From the NCBI RefSeq assembly GCF_937936315.1, contig NZ_CALGWU010000063.1:1-64000 (forward strand): 64,000 nt of DNA, in the 5' to 3' direction. Positions 1-8,487 of the stretch are shown piece after piece; positions within the stretch are counted from its first letter, which is position 1, and each line of letters opens with the position of its first letter. Source of the DNA: an uncultured Capnocytophaga sp. (GTDB taxonomy: Bacteria > Bacteroidota > Bacteroidia > Flavobacteriales > Flavobacteriaceae). The notes under the pieces are model-generated. The model saw nothing but the letters and a program-made list of their open reading frames with translations, did not search any database and was not told where the DNA came from. A program made the translations under genes and the position numbers.

Positions 1-66
1 TAATTCCTGTATCTTCTTTATTTAAAATAGATTATAAAAGTAGTTTCAATTTTATAAGAAAATAAA

Positions 67-150
67 ATGGATTTGAAAATGACTATTGAAAATTACACAG
101 ATAAATTGATAAATGAACTAATTGAAAAAAATTATGTACAAATATTTTTA
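67..150 (+). pseudogene. possible tail of a truncated toxin gene
   Basis: A 27-codon reading frame ends inside the start of the first immunity-like gene, overlapping it by 17 bases. The next cassette has the same arrangement, with a toxin remnant overlapping its immunity gene by 23 bases. On position alone this may be the last codons of an upstream toxin fragment. It has no recognisable domain and starts at an ATG, so it could equally be chance. Confidence 0.25.
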
Positions 151-1150
151 TAAAAACTTATATAAGATAAAATATGGACTATTTTATCTTATTGATGATA
201 ACATCTTTTTTATAAATCTTAAAAACTCATTTTGTAATAAAAATATTGAGATATTGCAAGGTGAATGCGTTATAAACTATCTTTACAAAGGGTTTATTTA
301 TTTATGGAATAATAATGAAAAATTAATTTTTGACATTAATAATTCTATTTTAAAAAAACATAATAATGACACTTATCCTATTAAAGATGTATATTCTTCT
401 AAAAAAAAGTACTATATAACCTATAAAGAAAATGACATTATTACACTATTAGAATATAATGAAGGAAATTATGAGGAGATCCTTGAGAATATTAATTTTT
501 CATTTATCATAGGAGACTTGTTTTATGATATTTCCAATAAAATAGTATGTTTCAATACTGAAAAAACTATTTGGCAATACGATTTAGAAACTTATTTCCA
601 CCAATCTGCTCAAATAATGGAAGGCAGAGTTTTAGTTTCAGACAATAGAATCATCTTTTTCGCTCATACTGAGGATTGGAGCAATTACGCCACTTTTGTT
701 TTAGATGCTCAAACGGGACAAGTGCTAAATAATCCAAAAGAAACTATTTTTGGAGGCAAAATGTACTTGTTTGATGGCTTTTTATGGCAAAAAAAAGATA
801 AAGGTTTTGCAAAAATGAATCCTGAAACTTTTGAAATCACACACTATGATTTAACAAAAGACCTGCCTACTGAAATAATAGACAACAGAACAATGGCTTA
901 CCACAACGGAATTATTGCTGTAAGTGCCAAACCTGAGAGAGATAGTATTCGCAGTTTAGTTTTACTTTTTGATACCAATACAGGAAAAATTATTTGGCGT
1001 AAGGAAATCTTACACAATGAGAGCAAACCCTCAAACAATGAAAATAGGCGCCAAATAGAAGAAATGCAAATGAATGATAAATATTTAGCTGTATCAACAA
1101 CAGGATTCTCCCTTTATATCTTTGAAAAACAAGATGTTGAATCAAAGTAA
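134..1150 (+). CDS. mosaic beta-propeller immunity-like protein, copy 1
   Basis: The protein has about 338 residues and no signal peptide, so it is probably cytoplasmic. It resembles PQQ/WD-type beta-propellers: short strands ending in motifs such as LDAQTGQVL and LFDTNTGKIIW. Near the middle is a block of about 50 residues (ETYFHQ through DAQTGQV) that is almost identical in the genes at 1424 and 4537. The flanks are unrelated to those copies, so the gene is a mosaic. The ATG at 134 is preferred over an upstream TTG because it overlaps a preceding small frame, as in the next cassette. A toxin fragment begins at its stop codon. A role as immunity protein for the adjacent nuclease-like toxin family is inferred from this context. 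Confidence 0.6.
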   Translation: MYKYFYKNLYKIKYGLFYLIDDNIFFINLKNSFCNKNIEILQGECVINYLYKGFIYLWNNNEKLIFDINNSILKKHNNDTYPIKDVYSSKKKYYITYKENDIITLLEYNEGNYEEILENINFSFIIGDLFYDISNKIVCFNTEKTIWQYDLETYFHQSAQIMEGRVLVSDNRIIFFAHTEDWSNYATFVLDAQTGQVLNNPKETIFGGKMYLFDGFLWQKKDKGFAKMNPETFEITHYDLTKDLPTEIIDNRTMAYHNGIIAVSAKPERDSIRSLVLLFDTNTGKIIWRKEILHNESKPSNNENRRQIEEMQMNDKYLAVSTTGFSLYIFEKQDVESK

Positions 1151-1446
1151 AAAATTGTGAGGATTGCATAACGACAAAAGTTATAAAAGAACAATTCATA
1201 GAACGTGACTTATTCAATGCTACTGATATTTCTCAAATAAAATGGAGAATTTATGGTCAGAATTTTACCAAACAGCATTTTGAGAAATTCTTAAAGGAGA
1301 ATAGAAAAGCAATAGAAAAATTGGAAATAGGAAGAATTGAAAAACTACTACCAGAATCTATGAAAGAAGGATTGAAACAAAGTAATATGTACAATAGAAT
1401 TTATAATCACTTATTAGATAGTTATGAGAAAATATTTATTAATTGA
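1147..1446 (+). pseudogene. orphan C-terminal fragment of a nuclease-like toxin
   Basis: This open frame has no start codon. It begins exactly at the stop of the preceding immunity gene with VKNCEDC and runs to a TGA inside the next immunity gene. The segment KVIKEQFIERDLFNATD is nearly identical to part of the longer toxin remnant at 3800-4516. The last third differs from that remnant, so the toxin C-termini vary. It appears to be a displaced toxin tail kept next to its immunity gene, as in polymorphic toxin arrays. It is probably not translated alone. Confidence 0.6.
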
Positions 1447-2437
1447 GAAAAAGGAGAACATTAGTAGTTTTTTGTTAAAAAATAGTTTATATTTTGTTTC
1501 TAACAAAAAAATATATTCAAATGTTAATAATAACTTTGTCAATATAAACTCCAACAATATATATTCAGTAGAAAACCTTATACTGTCTGATACTGAGAAA
1601 GTATATGACTTCAATTTAGAAAATTATCAAATATTTATAAATGATGATTTTCAATATAGAAGGCGTTATTATAAAAATATTGTTACTTTTAATAACGAAA
1701 CAAATATATTTTTTTATGATATTGCAAAAAATCAATTAGTAAGAAAAATGAATTTAAATTCATTTACAATTTATGGAACAATATATTGTTTTATCAATGA
1801 ATATGCTATAATATTAGGAAAAGATACTACTATTTCAGCCTTTGATTATATTCAAGAAAAAATTCTTTGGCAATACGATTTAGAAACTTATTTCCACCAA
1901 CCTGCCCAAATAATGGAAGGCAGAGTTTTAGTATCAAACAATAAAATCATCTTTTTCGCTCATACTGAAGATTGGAGCAATTACGCCACTTTTGTTTTAG
2001 ATGCTCAAACGGGACAAGTGCTTTTTACTACTCAGGAAATGGGTATGAAATTAGTAGAGCATAATAGCCTTGTTTACCAAATACAGCGAAAAGCAATTAA
2101 AATATTAGACCCTAAAAATTTGAAAATTGAAACAATAGATGTTTCTGCTTATTGCGATGAGCAATCTATATTTTTAGACGATCACACTGTTTTCTTTTAC
2201 AAAGATAAACTCTATACATTAGCAAGAGAGCAAGGAAGTGATGTGTATAACATTTGGGTCGTTTTCAACCTTAAAAACCAACTGTTTGAATATCGCGAAG
2301 ATATGTTTATCAATCCTAAGAAGAAGAAAGATGAGAAAAACAAAATGTTTATCAATGATATTCAAGCAAATGATAATTTAGTAGCTATCAGATGTTCCGA
2401 CAATCTTTATATCTTTGAAAAAGAACTAGAGGAGTAA
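1424..2437 (+). CDS. mosaic beta-propeller immunity-like protein, copy 2
   Basis: The 337-residue protein has an AT-rich, strongly diverged N-terminal half and a C-terminal half nearly identical to the copy at 4537. The conserved part starts near ETYFHQPAQIMEG and continues to the LYIFEK end, interrupted by one short variable patch (VEHNSL here, ITYNDF there). No signal peptide is visible. The start overlaps the 3' end of a toxin fragment, suggesting translational coupling. I infer an immunity protein whose N-terminal half was swapped or has diverged rapidly. The alternative is a paralogous propeller protein of other function. Confidence 0.6.
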   Translation: MRKYLLIEKKENISSFLLKNSLYFVSNKKIYSNVNNNFVNINSNNIYSVENLILSDTEKVYDFNLENYQIFINDDFQYRRRYYKNIVTFNNETNIFFYDIAKNQLVRKMNLNSFTIYGTIYCFINEYAIILGKDTTISAFDYIQEKILWQYDLETYFHQPAQIMEGRVLVSNNKIIFFAHTEDWSNYATFVLDAQTGQVLFTTQEMGMKLVEHNSLVYQIQRKAIKILDPKNLKIETIDVSAYCDEQSIFLDDHTVFFYKDKLYTLAREQGSDVYNIWVVFNLKNQLFEYREDMFINPKKKKDEKNKMFINDIQANDNLVAIRCSDNLYIFEKELEE

Positions 2438-2447
2438 AAATAGATAG

Positions 2448-3311
2448 ATAAATTATTTAGCAAAGACAATCCTTGCAAAAAAAAATGAGTTTATAGGTTC
2501 AATAGCAGGTCCTATTATAGTATTGTGTTTCGGTGATGTCGCTGCAGGCGAAAGTGTTTTAGCCAAAATAGGAAGTACCTCCCTAAAAGCCCTACAATTC
2601 TGCGACCGCATAGGCGACCCCTTCCGTTATATGGGCATAAGCATTCGTTATATAAAGAATGCTTCAGGCAAACTACTGATAGTCTTTAGAAATGCAACAG
2701 GCAAAGTAGCCGAACGATTAGAAAGCGGCTTGTACAGAGTACGTGTATTAGTAAACAATACCGAAAGACTTGAGGACGTATCTGAAGATGTAGCCGAAGA
2801 ACTATTCAATGGTAGAACAGCGCCTATAGGTGGCGATACAAATGCAAGATTAGCGCACACCGCTGAAGATACCGCTGAAAAAACAGCTAAAATTGATATT
2901 GGTAAATGGTTAAAAAGTTTAAGAACTAAAATTAATCCTAGAAAAGATTTACCAGATGGAAAGTTTGAAAAGTATGTTACGGGAGATGATATACAATACG
3001 AAATAGTTGGGGGAAATGAAAAGATATGGGCTGATGGTATAAAAATAAAAGAAAATAAAGTTATTGATGCAAAGCATAACCCTGGAAATTTTTATACTAA
3101 GGAAAGTTATGACAAAAAAACTTTCTTATATAGAGATTTAGAAAATGAATTTAAACGATATGCCGCAGTCATTAATGATCCTTCAACTCCTGTTGATGAA
3201 TTACTAATATATATAAGTAAAGAGAACAATGATAGTGTAAAACTATTTGAATACTTAGGGAAAAAGTTCAATGTAAAAACAAAAGTTATATTAGAAAAAT
3301 GGAACGAATAA
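2448..3311 (+). pseudogene. N-terminally truncated polymorphic toxin with nuclease-like C-terminus
   Basis: The frame is open from 2448. The first usable start is a TTG at 2523, so this looks like the 3' end of a longer gene. The first 120 codons (SIAGP, RYMGISIRYIKNASGK, GGDTNARLAHTAEDTAEKT) resemble the pretoxin region of polymorphic toxins. The last 150 resemble a restriction-endonuclease-fold toxin: IWADGIK, VIDAKHN (D-A-K in the position of a PD-(D/E)xK core), then an amphipathic segment rich in aromatic and basic residues and LLIYISKEN. The exact Tox-REase family is not assigned. It overlaps the next gene by 13 bases, the usual toxin-immunity layout. Whether the fragment is ever expressed is unknown. 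Confidence 0.6.
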
Positions 3312-3748
3312 TTAAAACAAAAAAACTAATAATAAATAGCACTGAATTCTATATATGGAGTGAAGAACAATTAATAAAAGCAGATGAATTATATGTTTTT
3401 TGTTCCGAATTGAATAAAAAAAGTAAATTTAATTTTTATATTGAACAAAAAGAAGATTATATTCTTCTATGTTCACCAGATAAAAAGTCATTGAATATTA
3501 AATTCTATAATGAGGGTTATGTTTTTTTTGTAGAAGGTGAAAAAAAGAATTGTATGCGTTTTCTATATTATTTTGATAAATGTTTTGATCAAAATAGGTT
3601 CTTCTATGTAAGTCCTTCTCAAATGTTAGATGAGAATAATAAGTTCTTATATCCTAGAAATGCTGATTTAATCGGAATAGCGTTCTTTTTGGATATTATT
3701 TTTAATAATACAGATTATTCTGATTATATAAGATCTGACAATTTCTAA
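3299..3748 (+). CDS. putative immunity protein for the adjacent nuclease-like toxin
   Basis: The 149-residue protein is acidic and aromatic-rich, without signal peptide or membrane segment. It overlaps the 3' end of the nuclease-like toxin remnant by 13 bases, as expected for a toxin-immunity pair. I do not recognise the family. It is unrelated to the propeller proteins around it, matching the different toxin domain beside it. Function is inferred from position only. Confidence 0.5.
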   Translation: MERIIKTKKLIINSTEFYIWSEEQLIKADELYVFCSELNKKSKFNFYIEQKEDYILLCSPDKKSLNIKFYNEGYVFFVEGEKKNCMRFLYYFDKCFDQNRFFYVSPSQMLDENNKFLYPRNADLIGIAFFLDIIFNNTDYSDYIRSDNF

Positions 3749-3799
3749 TAATTCCATATTATTTAAAATATTAAGCAACACTCTCTTTAGAAACCCTGA

Positions 3800-4516
3800 A
3801 GTACAAAAGCGCGTAATAATCCCATACTCAAAAAATTGGGCTTTACAGATGAAATTTTAGCCAGTTTAAGAGCTTCAGGTAAAGGTGAGTTTTCGTATGA
3901 AAAAATATTAGATAAGCTATTGAGTATAGCTAAGAAAATAGAAGACAATCCTAACACCACCATAGAAGATTTTTACGAAAAGGTAATATATAAGTTAGAG
4001 AAGAACAGCAAAGCAACCAACTCACAAAGGATAGGTGCAGAAGGTGTTCTTAAGGCTGTTGATGATGAGTTCGACAACTTACTAAAAGGAAAAATTGTAA
4101 GATTTGAAAAACAAGTAGATAATGCACGTTCAACTAAAAAACTCTCAGCGGAAGACTTAACAGTTGAAATAGAAGCTTTAGATGGTAGCAGAAAAACTTT
4201 ATTCCGTGTAGAGGTGAAAAATTGTCAAGATTGTGTGACAGCAAAAGTTATAAAAGAACAATTCATTGAACGCGACTTATTCAATGCCTCTGATGTTTCT
4301 CAAATAAAATGGAGAATTTACGGTCAGAATTTTACCAAACAAGATTTTGAGAAATTCTTGAAAGAAAATAAAGAAGCAATAAAAAGTTTATTGAAAAATG
4401 AAAAATCAAAATCTAATATAGAAAAATGGTTTGATTTGAAAGAAGGACAATCTTTCATTTCAGATGAACAAATTAAAATATTCTCTAATACTTACTATAA
4501 TAAAATATTCAATTAA
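3800..4516 (+). pseudogene. truncated toxin C-terminal region with a PD-(D/E)xK-like core
   Basis: The frame is open from 3800 with only a TTG at 3836 as a possible start, so the gene is likely a 5'-truncated remnant. It has a helical linker (about residues 1-100) and then TVEIEALDG...LFRVEVKNC, where the acidic residue followed by E-V-K resembles a nuclease core. KEQFIERDLFNA and QIKWRIYGQ follow. The central part is repeated in the fragments at 1147 and 5543. The sequence just upstream reads better in another frame (RNPEVQKRVIIPYSK), suggesting a one-base loss in the A6 run at 3830-3835. Its partner is the propeller gene 20 bases downstream. Confidence 0.55.
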
Positions 4517-4536
4517 AACTACTTAAATTAAACTAT

Positions 4537-5544
4537 ATGAACAAAATAGAAAATGCTAATATAATTGGACTTCTAAAAAATGATGTCATAATTTCTAAAA
4601 TAAAAGGAGAAAATGAATTTATAGTCAGATATAATGAAAATCAGGAAATTATTTGGGAGAAAAAATATATAAATACAGGCAATAAATTCATTTGTGGCAC
4701 AAAAATTATTATTTATGAAGGAGAATATACTACTATTTTAGATGTAAATACTGGAAGTTTTCTTAATAAAGAGAATAGATATTACATTAAAAATAATTGT
4801 AATTATATCGTTTATTTTGAGTTAGATAATTCAAAAGAATTGTTTATAAATGGAAATAAAATAGAAAATTTTTCGAGATTGAAAGTCTTTGGTAGTAATA
4901 AAGTATTTTTTTCTGATATAAATGAACCTTTCATCAAGTCTGTTAATTTTATTGACAATGTAGATTTGTTTTTATTTAATGCAGAAACTTATTTCCACCA
5001 ACCTGCCCAAATAATGGAAGGCAGAGTTTTAGTATCAAACAATAAAATCATCTTTTTCGCTCATACTGAAGATTGGAGCAATTACGCCACTTTTGTTTTA
5101 GATGCTCAAACGGGACAAGTGCTTTTTACTACTCAGGAAATGGGTATGAAATTAATAACCTACAATGATTTTGTTTACCAAATACAGCGAAAAGCAATTA
5201 AAATATTAGACCCTAAAAATTTAAAAATTGAAACAATAGATGTTTCTGCTTATTGTGATGAGCGATCTATATTTTTAGACGATCACACTGTTTTCTTTTA
5301 CAAAGATAAACTCTACACATTAGCCCGTGGGCAAGGAAGTGATGTGTATAATATTTGGGTGATTTTTAATCTTAAAACCCAACTGTTTGAACATCGTGAA
5401 GATATGTTTATCAATCCTAAGAAGAAGAAAGATGAGAAAAACAAAATGTTTATCAATGATATTCAAGCAAATGATAATTTAGTAGCTATCAGATGTTCCG
5501 ATAATCTTTATATCTTTGAAAAACAAGATATTGAAGCAAAGTAA
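4537..5544 (+). CDS. mosaic beta-propeller immunity-like protein, copy 3
   Basis: The 335-residue protein has no signal peptide. Residues from about AETYFHQ onward match copy 2 almost perfectly, while the first 145 residues are different (INGNKIENFSRLKVFGSN and similar strands). It lies 20 bases after the longest toxin remnant, so it is the best candidate for that remnant's cognate immunity protein. The stop codon runs directly into another toxin fragment, as in copy 1. Propeller fold is inferred from repeated short strands. Function is inferred from context. Confidence 0.6.
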   Translation: MNKIENANIIGLLKNDVIISKIKGENEFIVRYNENQEIIWEKKYINTGNKFICGTKIIIYEGEYTTILDVNTGSFLNKENRYYIKNNCNYIVYFELDNSKELFINGNKIENFSRLKVFGSNKVFFSDINEPFIKSVNFIDNVDLFLFNAETYFHQPAQIMEGRVLVSNNKIIFFAHTEDWSNYATFVLDAQTGQVLFTTQEMGMKLITYNDFVYQIQRKAIKILDPKNLKIETIDVSAYCDERSIFLDDHTVFFYKDKLYTLARGQGSDVYNIWVIFNLKTQLFEHREDMFINPKKKKDEKNKMFINDIQANDNLVAIRCSDNLYIFEKQDIEAK

Positions 5545-5698
5545 AAATTGCGTAACAGCAAAAGTTATAAAAGAACAATTCATAGAACGTGACTTGTTCA
5601 ATGCCTCTGATGTTTCTCAAATAAAATGGAGAATTTATGGTCAGATAGCAAGTAGGATTTATAAAAAGAATAAGCAAAAAGTCATATTATGCCCTTAG
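5543..5698 (+). pseudogene. third copy of the toxin C-terminal fragment, shortened
   Basis: This open frame begins at the stop of the propeller gene. It repeats KVIKEQFIERDLFNASD and WRIYGQ of the larger toxin remnant, then diverges into an unrelated basic tail. Compared with that remnant, three codons (QDC) are missing after KNC, an in-frame 9-base deletion. It lacks a plausible start of its own and is best read as a recombination remnant. Confidence 0.55.
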
Positions 5699-5786
5699 AT
5701 TTGAACAAACCACATACATTTGTATCAAAATATCACCCAATAAAACAATAGACGTTTGGCTTTTATCTGAAAATCAATACTCACCT

Positions 5787-6158
5787 ATGAAAACATTAAG
5801 CAACCCCATTGTTATTACTGATACTTTACAGCTGTATCAGTATGTTTTTGAAGAATTTGATCAAAAACCTGCTCATCTAAAATTCAAATGTGTTTGCGAG
5901 AATTTCAACACTTTTGATTTGCACTATGGCACAGAGGCATTTCTTTTTAACGACTTATACAAAAAAGGCATTTTGAGCCAACAAACGCTATTAGCAACCA
6001 AAGTAGAGCCTACGCTATATACCATTGTTGAGTGTCCGCATTGCCATAAACAAATTCTCATAGTCTACAGGTTGAGAGAACCCAATAACAATCGCTTTGT
6101 ATGCGAAATCGCCGGCGCTTTTATTTTTGAGGAAAACGCCTCTAAATTACACCTCTAA
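5787..6158 (+). CDS. hypothetical protein with CxC and CPHC motifs
   Basis: The 123-residue protein is not recognised. It contains CVC at about residues 35-37 and ECPHCHK near residue 80, which could form a small zinc site, plus another cysteine near the end. The frame is open in phase back to 5649, and that upstream stretch reads like protein (RFEQTTYICIKIS), so the gene may be the 3' part of a longer one. It closes the toxin/immunity array and may be another immunity-type gene, but that is only positional inference. Confidence 0.45.
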   Translation: MKTLSNPIVITDTLQLYQYVFEEFDQKPAHLKFKCVCENFNTFDLHYGTEAFLFNDLYKKGILSQQTLLATKVEPTLYTIVECPHCHKQILIVYRLREPNNNRFVCEIAGAFIFEENASKLHL

Positions 6159-6224
6159 AAAACAATATATCATCACTTTAGTTTCTACTTCTTGTTTTTT
6201 TTATGTAAAATTCTTACGAAATAA

Positions 6225-6255
6225 TTTGTTTATTACGATTGTTTTTTTATATTTG
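6225..6255 (+). promoter_or_regulatory. Bacteroidetes promoter of the phosphatase/porin operon
   Basis: TTTG at 6225-6228 lies 19 bases before TATATTTG at 6248-6255, matching the Bacteroidetes -33/-7 consensus. The leader to the phosphatase start would be about 40 bases. Confidence 0.65.
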
Positions 6256-6303
6256 CGAGAAAAATAAAAAATATCTTAATTTTATTTTAAACACATAATT
6301 ACA

Positions 6304-7080
6304 ATGAGAAAAAAACTTTTATTCGTAGCTTTGCTATCGGTGATGGCAACTACATTCGCACAAGAAAAAATTAAAGACGTAAGAACTAAACCCGACCTCT
6401 ATTTCTTACAAATAGGTGAGGTGGCTAACAGCCTTGAACTCCTACCTCCGCCACCTCAACCTGGTAGTATCCTCTTCCTCAACGACGAAGCTCAATACCA
6501 ATGGGGCTTAATGCAACGCCGTACCCCTCGTGGCGACCAAGCCGTATCCGATGCTCGTGTAGATGGAGCTGGCGTGCCTAACGCTTTCTCTGAAGCCTTT
6601 GGTATCAAGATTTCTAAAGAAACTACCCCCGAAATCTTCAAACTCGTGGTAAATATGCGCGAAGATGCTGGTGACCTCGCTACTCGTGCTGCTAAAGAGC
6701 ACTATATGCGCGTACGTCCGTTTGCTTTCTACGAAAAAACTACTTGCAACCCCGAGCAACAACAAGAACTTTCTACCAATGGGTCTTATCCTTCAGGACA
6801 CACCGCTATTGGCTGGGCTACTGCTTTGGTGCTTGCCGAAATCAACGTAGACAGACAAAACGAAATCCTCAAACGCGGCTATGAAATGGGACAAAGTCGC
6901 GTGATTTGCGGGTACCACTTCCAAAGTGATGTAGATGCGGCACGCCTTGTAGCCAGCGCCGTAGTAGCGCGCCTCCACGCCAATGATGCCTTTATGAAAC
7001 AACTCGAAAAAGCTAAAAAAGAGTTTGAAAGTCTTGTGAAAAAAGGCAAAGTGAAGAAAAGTGAACGTATGACCAAATAA
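6304..7080 (+). CDS. phoN: class A non-specific acid phosphatase (PAP2 family)
   Basis: This is a secreted enzyme releasing inorganic phosphate from many phosphomonoesters. The first 20 residues form a signal peptide ending at TFAQ. The full vanadium-dependent-haloperoxidase/PAP2 signature is present: K131-x6-R138-P139, PSGHT at 163-167 and S198-R199-x5-H205-x3-D209. The 258-residue length fits class A bacterial acid phosphatases such as PhoN. A basic lysine-rich tail follows the catalytic domain. The porin gene starts 12 bases downstream, so the two are likely one transcript. With the histidine phosphatase further on, this suggests periplasmic phosphate scavenging. Confidence 0.9.
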   Translation: MRKKLLFVALLSVMATTFAQEKIKDVRTKPDLYFLQIGEVANSLELLPPPPQPGSILFLNDEAQYQWGLMQRRTPRGDQAVSDARVDGAGVPNAFSEAFGIKISKETTPEIFKLVVNMREDAGDLATRAAKEHYMRVRPFAFYEKTTCNPEQQQELSTNGSYPSGHTAIGWATALVLAEINVDRQNEILKRGYEMGQSRVICGYHFQSDVDAARLVASAVVARLHANDAFMKQLEKAKKEFESLVKKGKVKKSERMTK

Positions 7081-7092
7081 ACTGCTAAAACG

Positions 7093-8331
7093 ATGAAAAA
7101 GATACATTTTATAGCACTCAGCTTGATGGCTGTGGGCTACACCTATGCCCAAGAAGTGCCTACTACCGTTACAGAAACCACCGAATTGCTACCTGCTCCT
7201 GCACAAGAAGCTCCCAAACCAGAGCCTAAAATAGAAGTGAAACCCGCAGGGCGTATCTTGATAGATGCGGGCTATTTCAATGCCAATGAACAAAAAGACA
7301 AGTTCGTAAGTGGGGTAGCCATCCCCGATGCTCGCGCGGGCTTGGGCGTGCGCTATGGCAATTGGAAAGCCAAAGTAGATATAGGGTATGCCTACGGAAA
7401 ACTCTCTCCTAAGGATATCTTTATCGAGTACGGCTTTAGCAAGCACACCCTCTTGCGCGGAGGTTATTTCGTACATCAATTTGGGATGCAAAGCGCTACC
7501 AGTTCTTCTTTCAAAATATCGATGGAAGAACCCCAAAGCAACGAGGCTTTTTTCAACTCTCGTTTGATGGGGTTGATGCTCTTGCACCAAAAAGACGACT
7601 TTATGGGTACGCTTAGCCTCTTTGCCGAAGGAGAATCGATGAAGCAAAGTTCTGATGCTACAGGTGACCAAGGAGTGGGAATGATGTCGCGCTTGCTCTA
7701 TCGTCCACAACGCGAAGAAGGTAAGATTTTTCACGTAGGACTTTCAGGAGCTTTTGAGACTCCACGCTACAACAAAGAAGCTGCCCTTAACCACAGTTCT
7801 TATATACTCAAAACCCCTTTCCCAACACGTATTGCCAAAGTAACCGCCCAACAAGCAACTATTGACAACGCTACTTTCCTCTACAAATTCTCTCCTGAAT
7901 TGCTCTTTGCACGGGGTCGTTTAGGCGTAGAAGCCCAATATTACTATGTGAACGTAAACCGCAAGAGTGGATTTGAGAATTTCAAAGCAAGTGGTGCGTA
8001 TGGAATGTTCCGCGCTATTGTGAAAGGAAATCCTTATGAGTATAATGAAATCGACGGAGGTATCGCCACCCCCAGACCAGGAGCGTTAGAACTCGTTGCT
8101 GGCTATAACTACACCGATTTATCCGACCCTAAAGCGGGTATTTTGGGTGGTCGCCTCAACGACTATTCGCTTACCTTCAACTATTATATCAATAAGTATA
8201 TGATTTGGCGTGTGCGCGCTTCCTATACTGGGGTTACTTACCGTCAAGAATATGTGCCTAATGGAACAAATAGAGATATACCAAATACTAATTTAGGACT
8301 TATAGAAATGCGTTTGCAAATCAAATTCTAA
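7093..8331 (+). CDS. phosphate-selective porin O/P-like outer membrane protein
   Basis: The 412-residue protein has a signal peptide ending at YAQ and a proline-rich linker, then an outer membrane barrel. Strands alternate aromatic and small residues (LRGGYFVHQFGMQ, FHVGLSGAFETPRY, LELVAGYNYTDLSD), and the protein ends in LQIKF with a terminal phenylalanine. This fits the porin O/P family of polyphosphate/phosphate channels. It is cotranscribed with the acid phosphatase and probably admits released phosphate or phosphorylated substrates. Substrate specificity cannot be read from sequence alone. Confidence 0.8.
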   Translation: MKKIHFIALSLMAVGYTYAQEVPTTVTETTELLPAPAQEAPKPEPKIEVKPAGRILIDAGYFNANEQKDKFVSGVAIPDARAGLGVRYGNWKAKVDIGYAYGKLSPKDIFIEYGFSKHTLLRGGYFVHQFGMQSATSSSFKISMEEPQSNEAFFNSRLMGLMLLHQKDDFMGTLSLFAEGESMKQSSDATGDQGVGMMSRLLYRPQREEGKIFHVGLSGAFETPRYNKEAALNHSSYILKTPFPTRIAKVTAQQATIDNATFLYKFSPELLFARGRLGVEAQYYYVNVNRKSGFENFKASGAYGMFRAIVKGNPYEYNEIDGGIATPRPGALELVAGYNYTDLSDPKAGILGGRLNDYSLTFNYYINKYMIWRVRASYTGVTYRQEYVPNGTNRDIPNTNLGLIEMRLQIKF

Positions 8332-8334
8332 GTG

Positions 8335-8456
8335 GTGCGAGCCGCACGGGCAATTACTTTTACATCACATACTTTACCAAAGGTCGTAGCACGACGAGCA
8401 ATTGAAACTTTGCCAAAGGTCGTAGCACGACAAGCAATTGAAACTTTGGCAAAGTT
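8335..8456 (+). repeat. hairpin repeat cluster: three AGC-loop hairpins between palindromic CTTTGCCAAAG boxes
   Basis: The gap after the porin gene holds GTGCG-AGC-CGCAC (8335-8347) and two copies of GTCGT-AGC-ACGAC (8383-8395, 8419-8431). The latter are flanked by ACTTTGCCAAAG-type palindromes and a GAGCAATTGAA spacer. Related elements occur at 34326, 44503 and 58328. The stems differ but stay paired and the loop is constant. They could act as intercistronic RNA structures or be a dispersed repeat family. Confidence 0.75.
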
Positions 8457-8487
8457 AAAGAATATAATTTTCTAATTAAAATACCGT

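Noticed and set aside
5516..5698. Separate 60-residue gene overlapping the third propeller gene
   Set aside because: Its ATG lies inside the propeller gene. The real signal is a start-less toxin fragment from about 5543.
7189..7734. Long antisense frame opposite the porin gene
   Set aside because: It is a shadow of a strongly supported coding frame with signal peptide and barrel features. The antisense product has no recognisable features.
8375..8456. Possible short CRISPR-like repeat (two near-identical ~36-base units)
   Set aside because: Only two units with no unique spacers. The units are palindromic and dispersed elsewhere, so this is an intergenic hairpin repeat.
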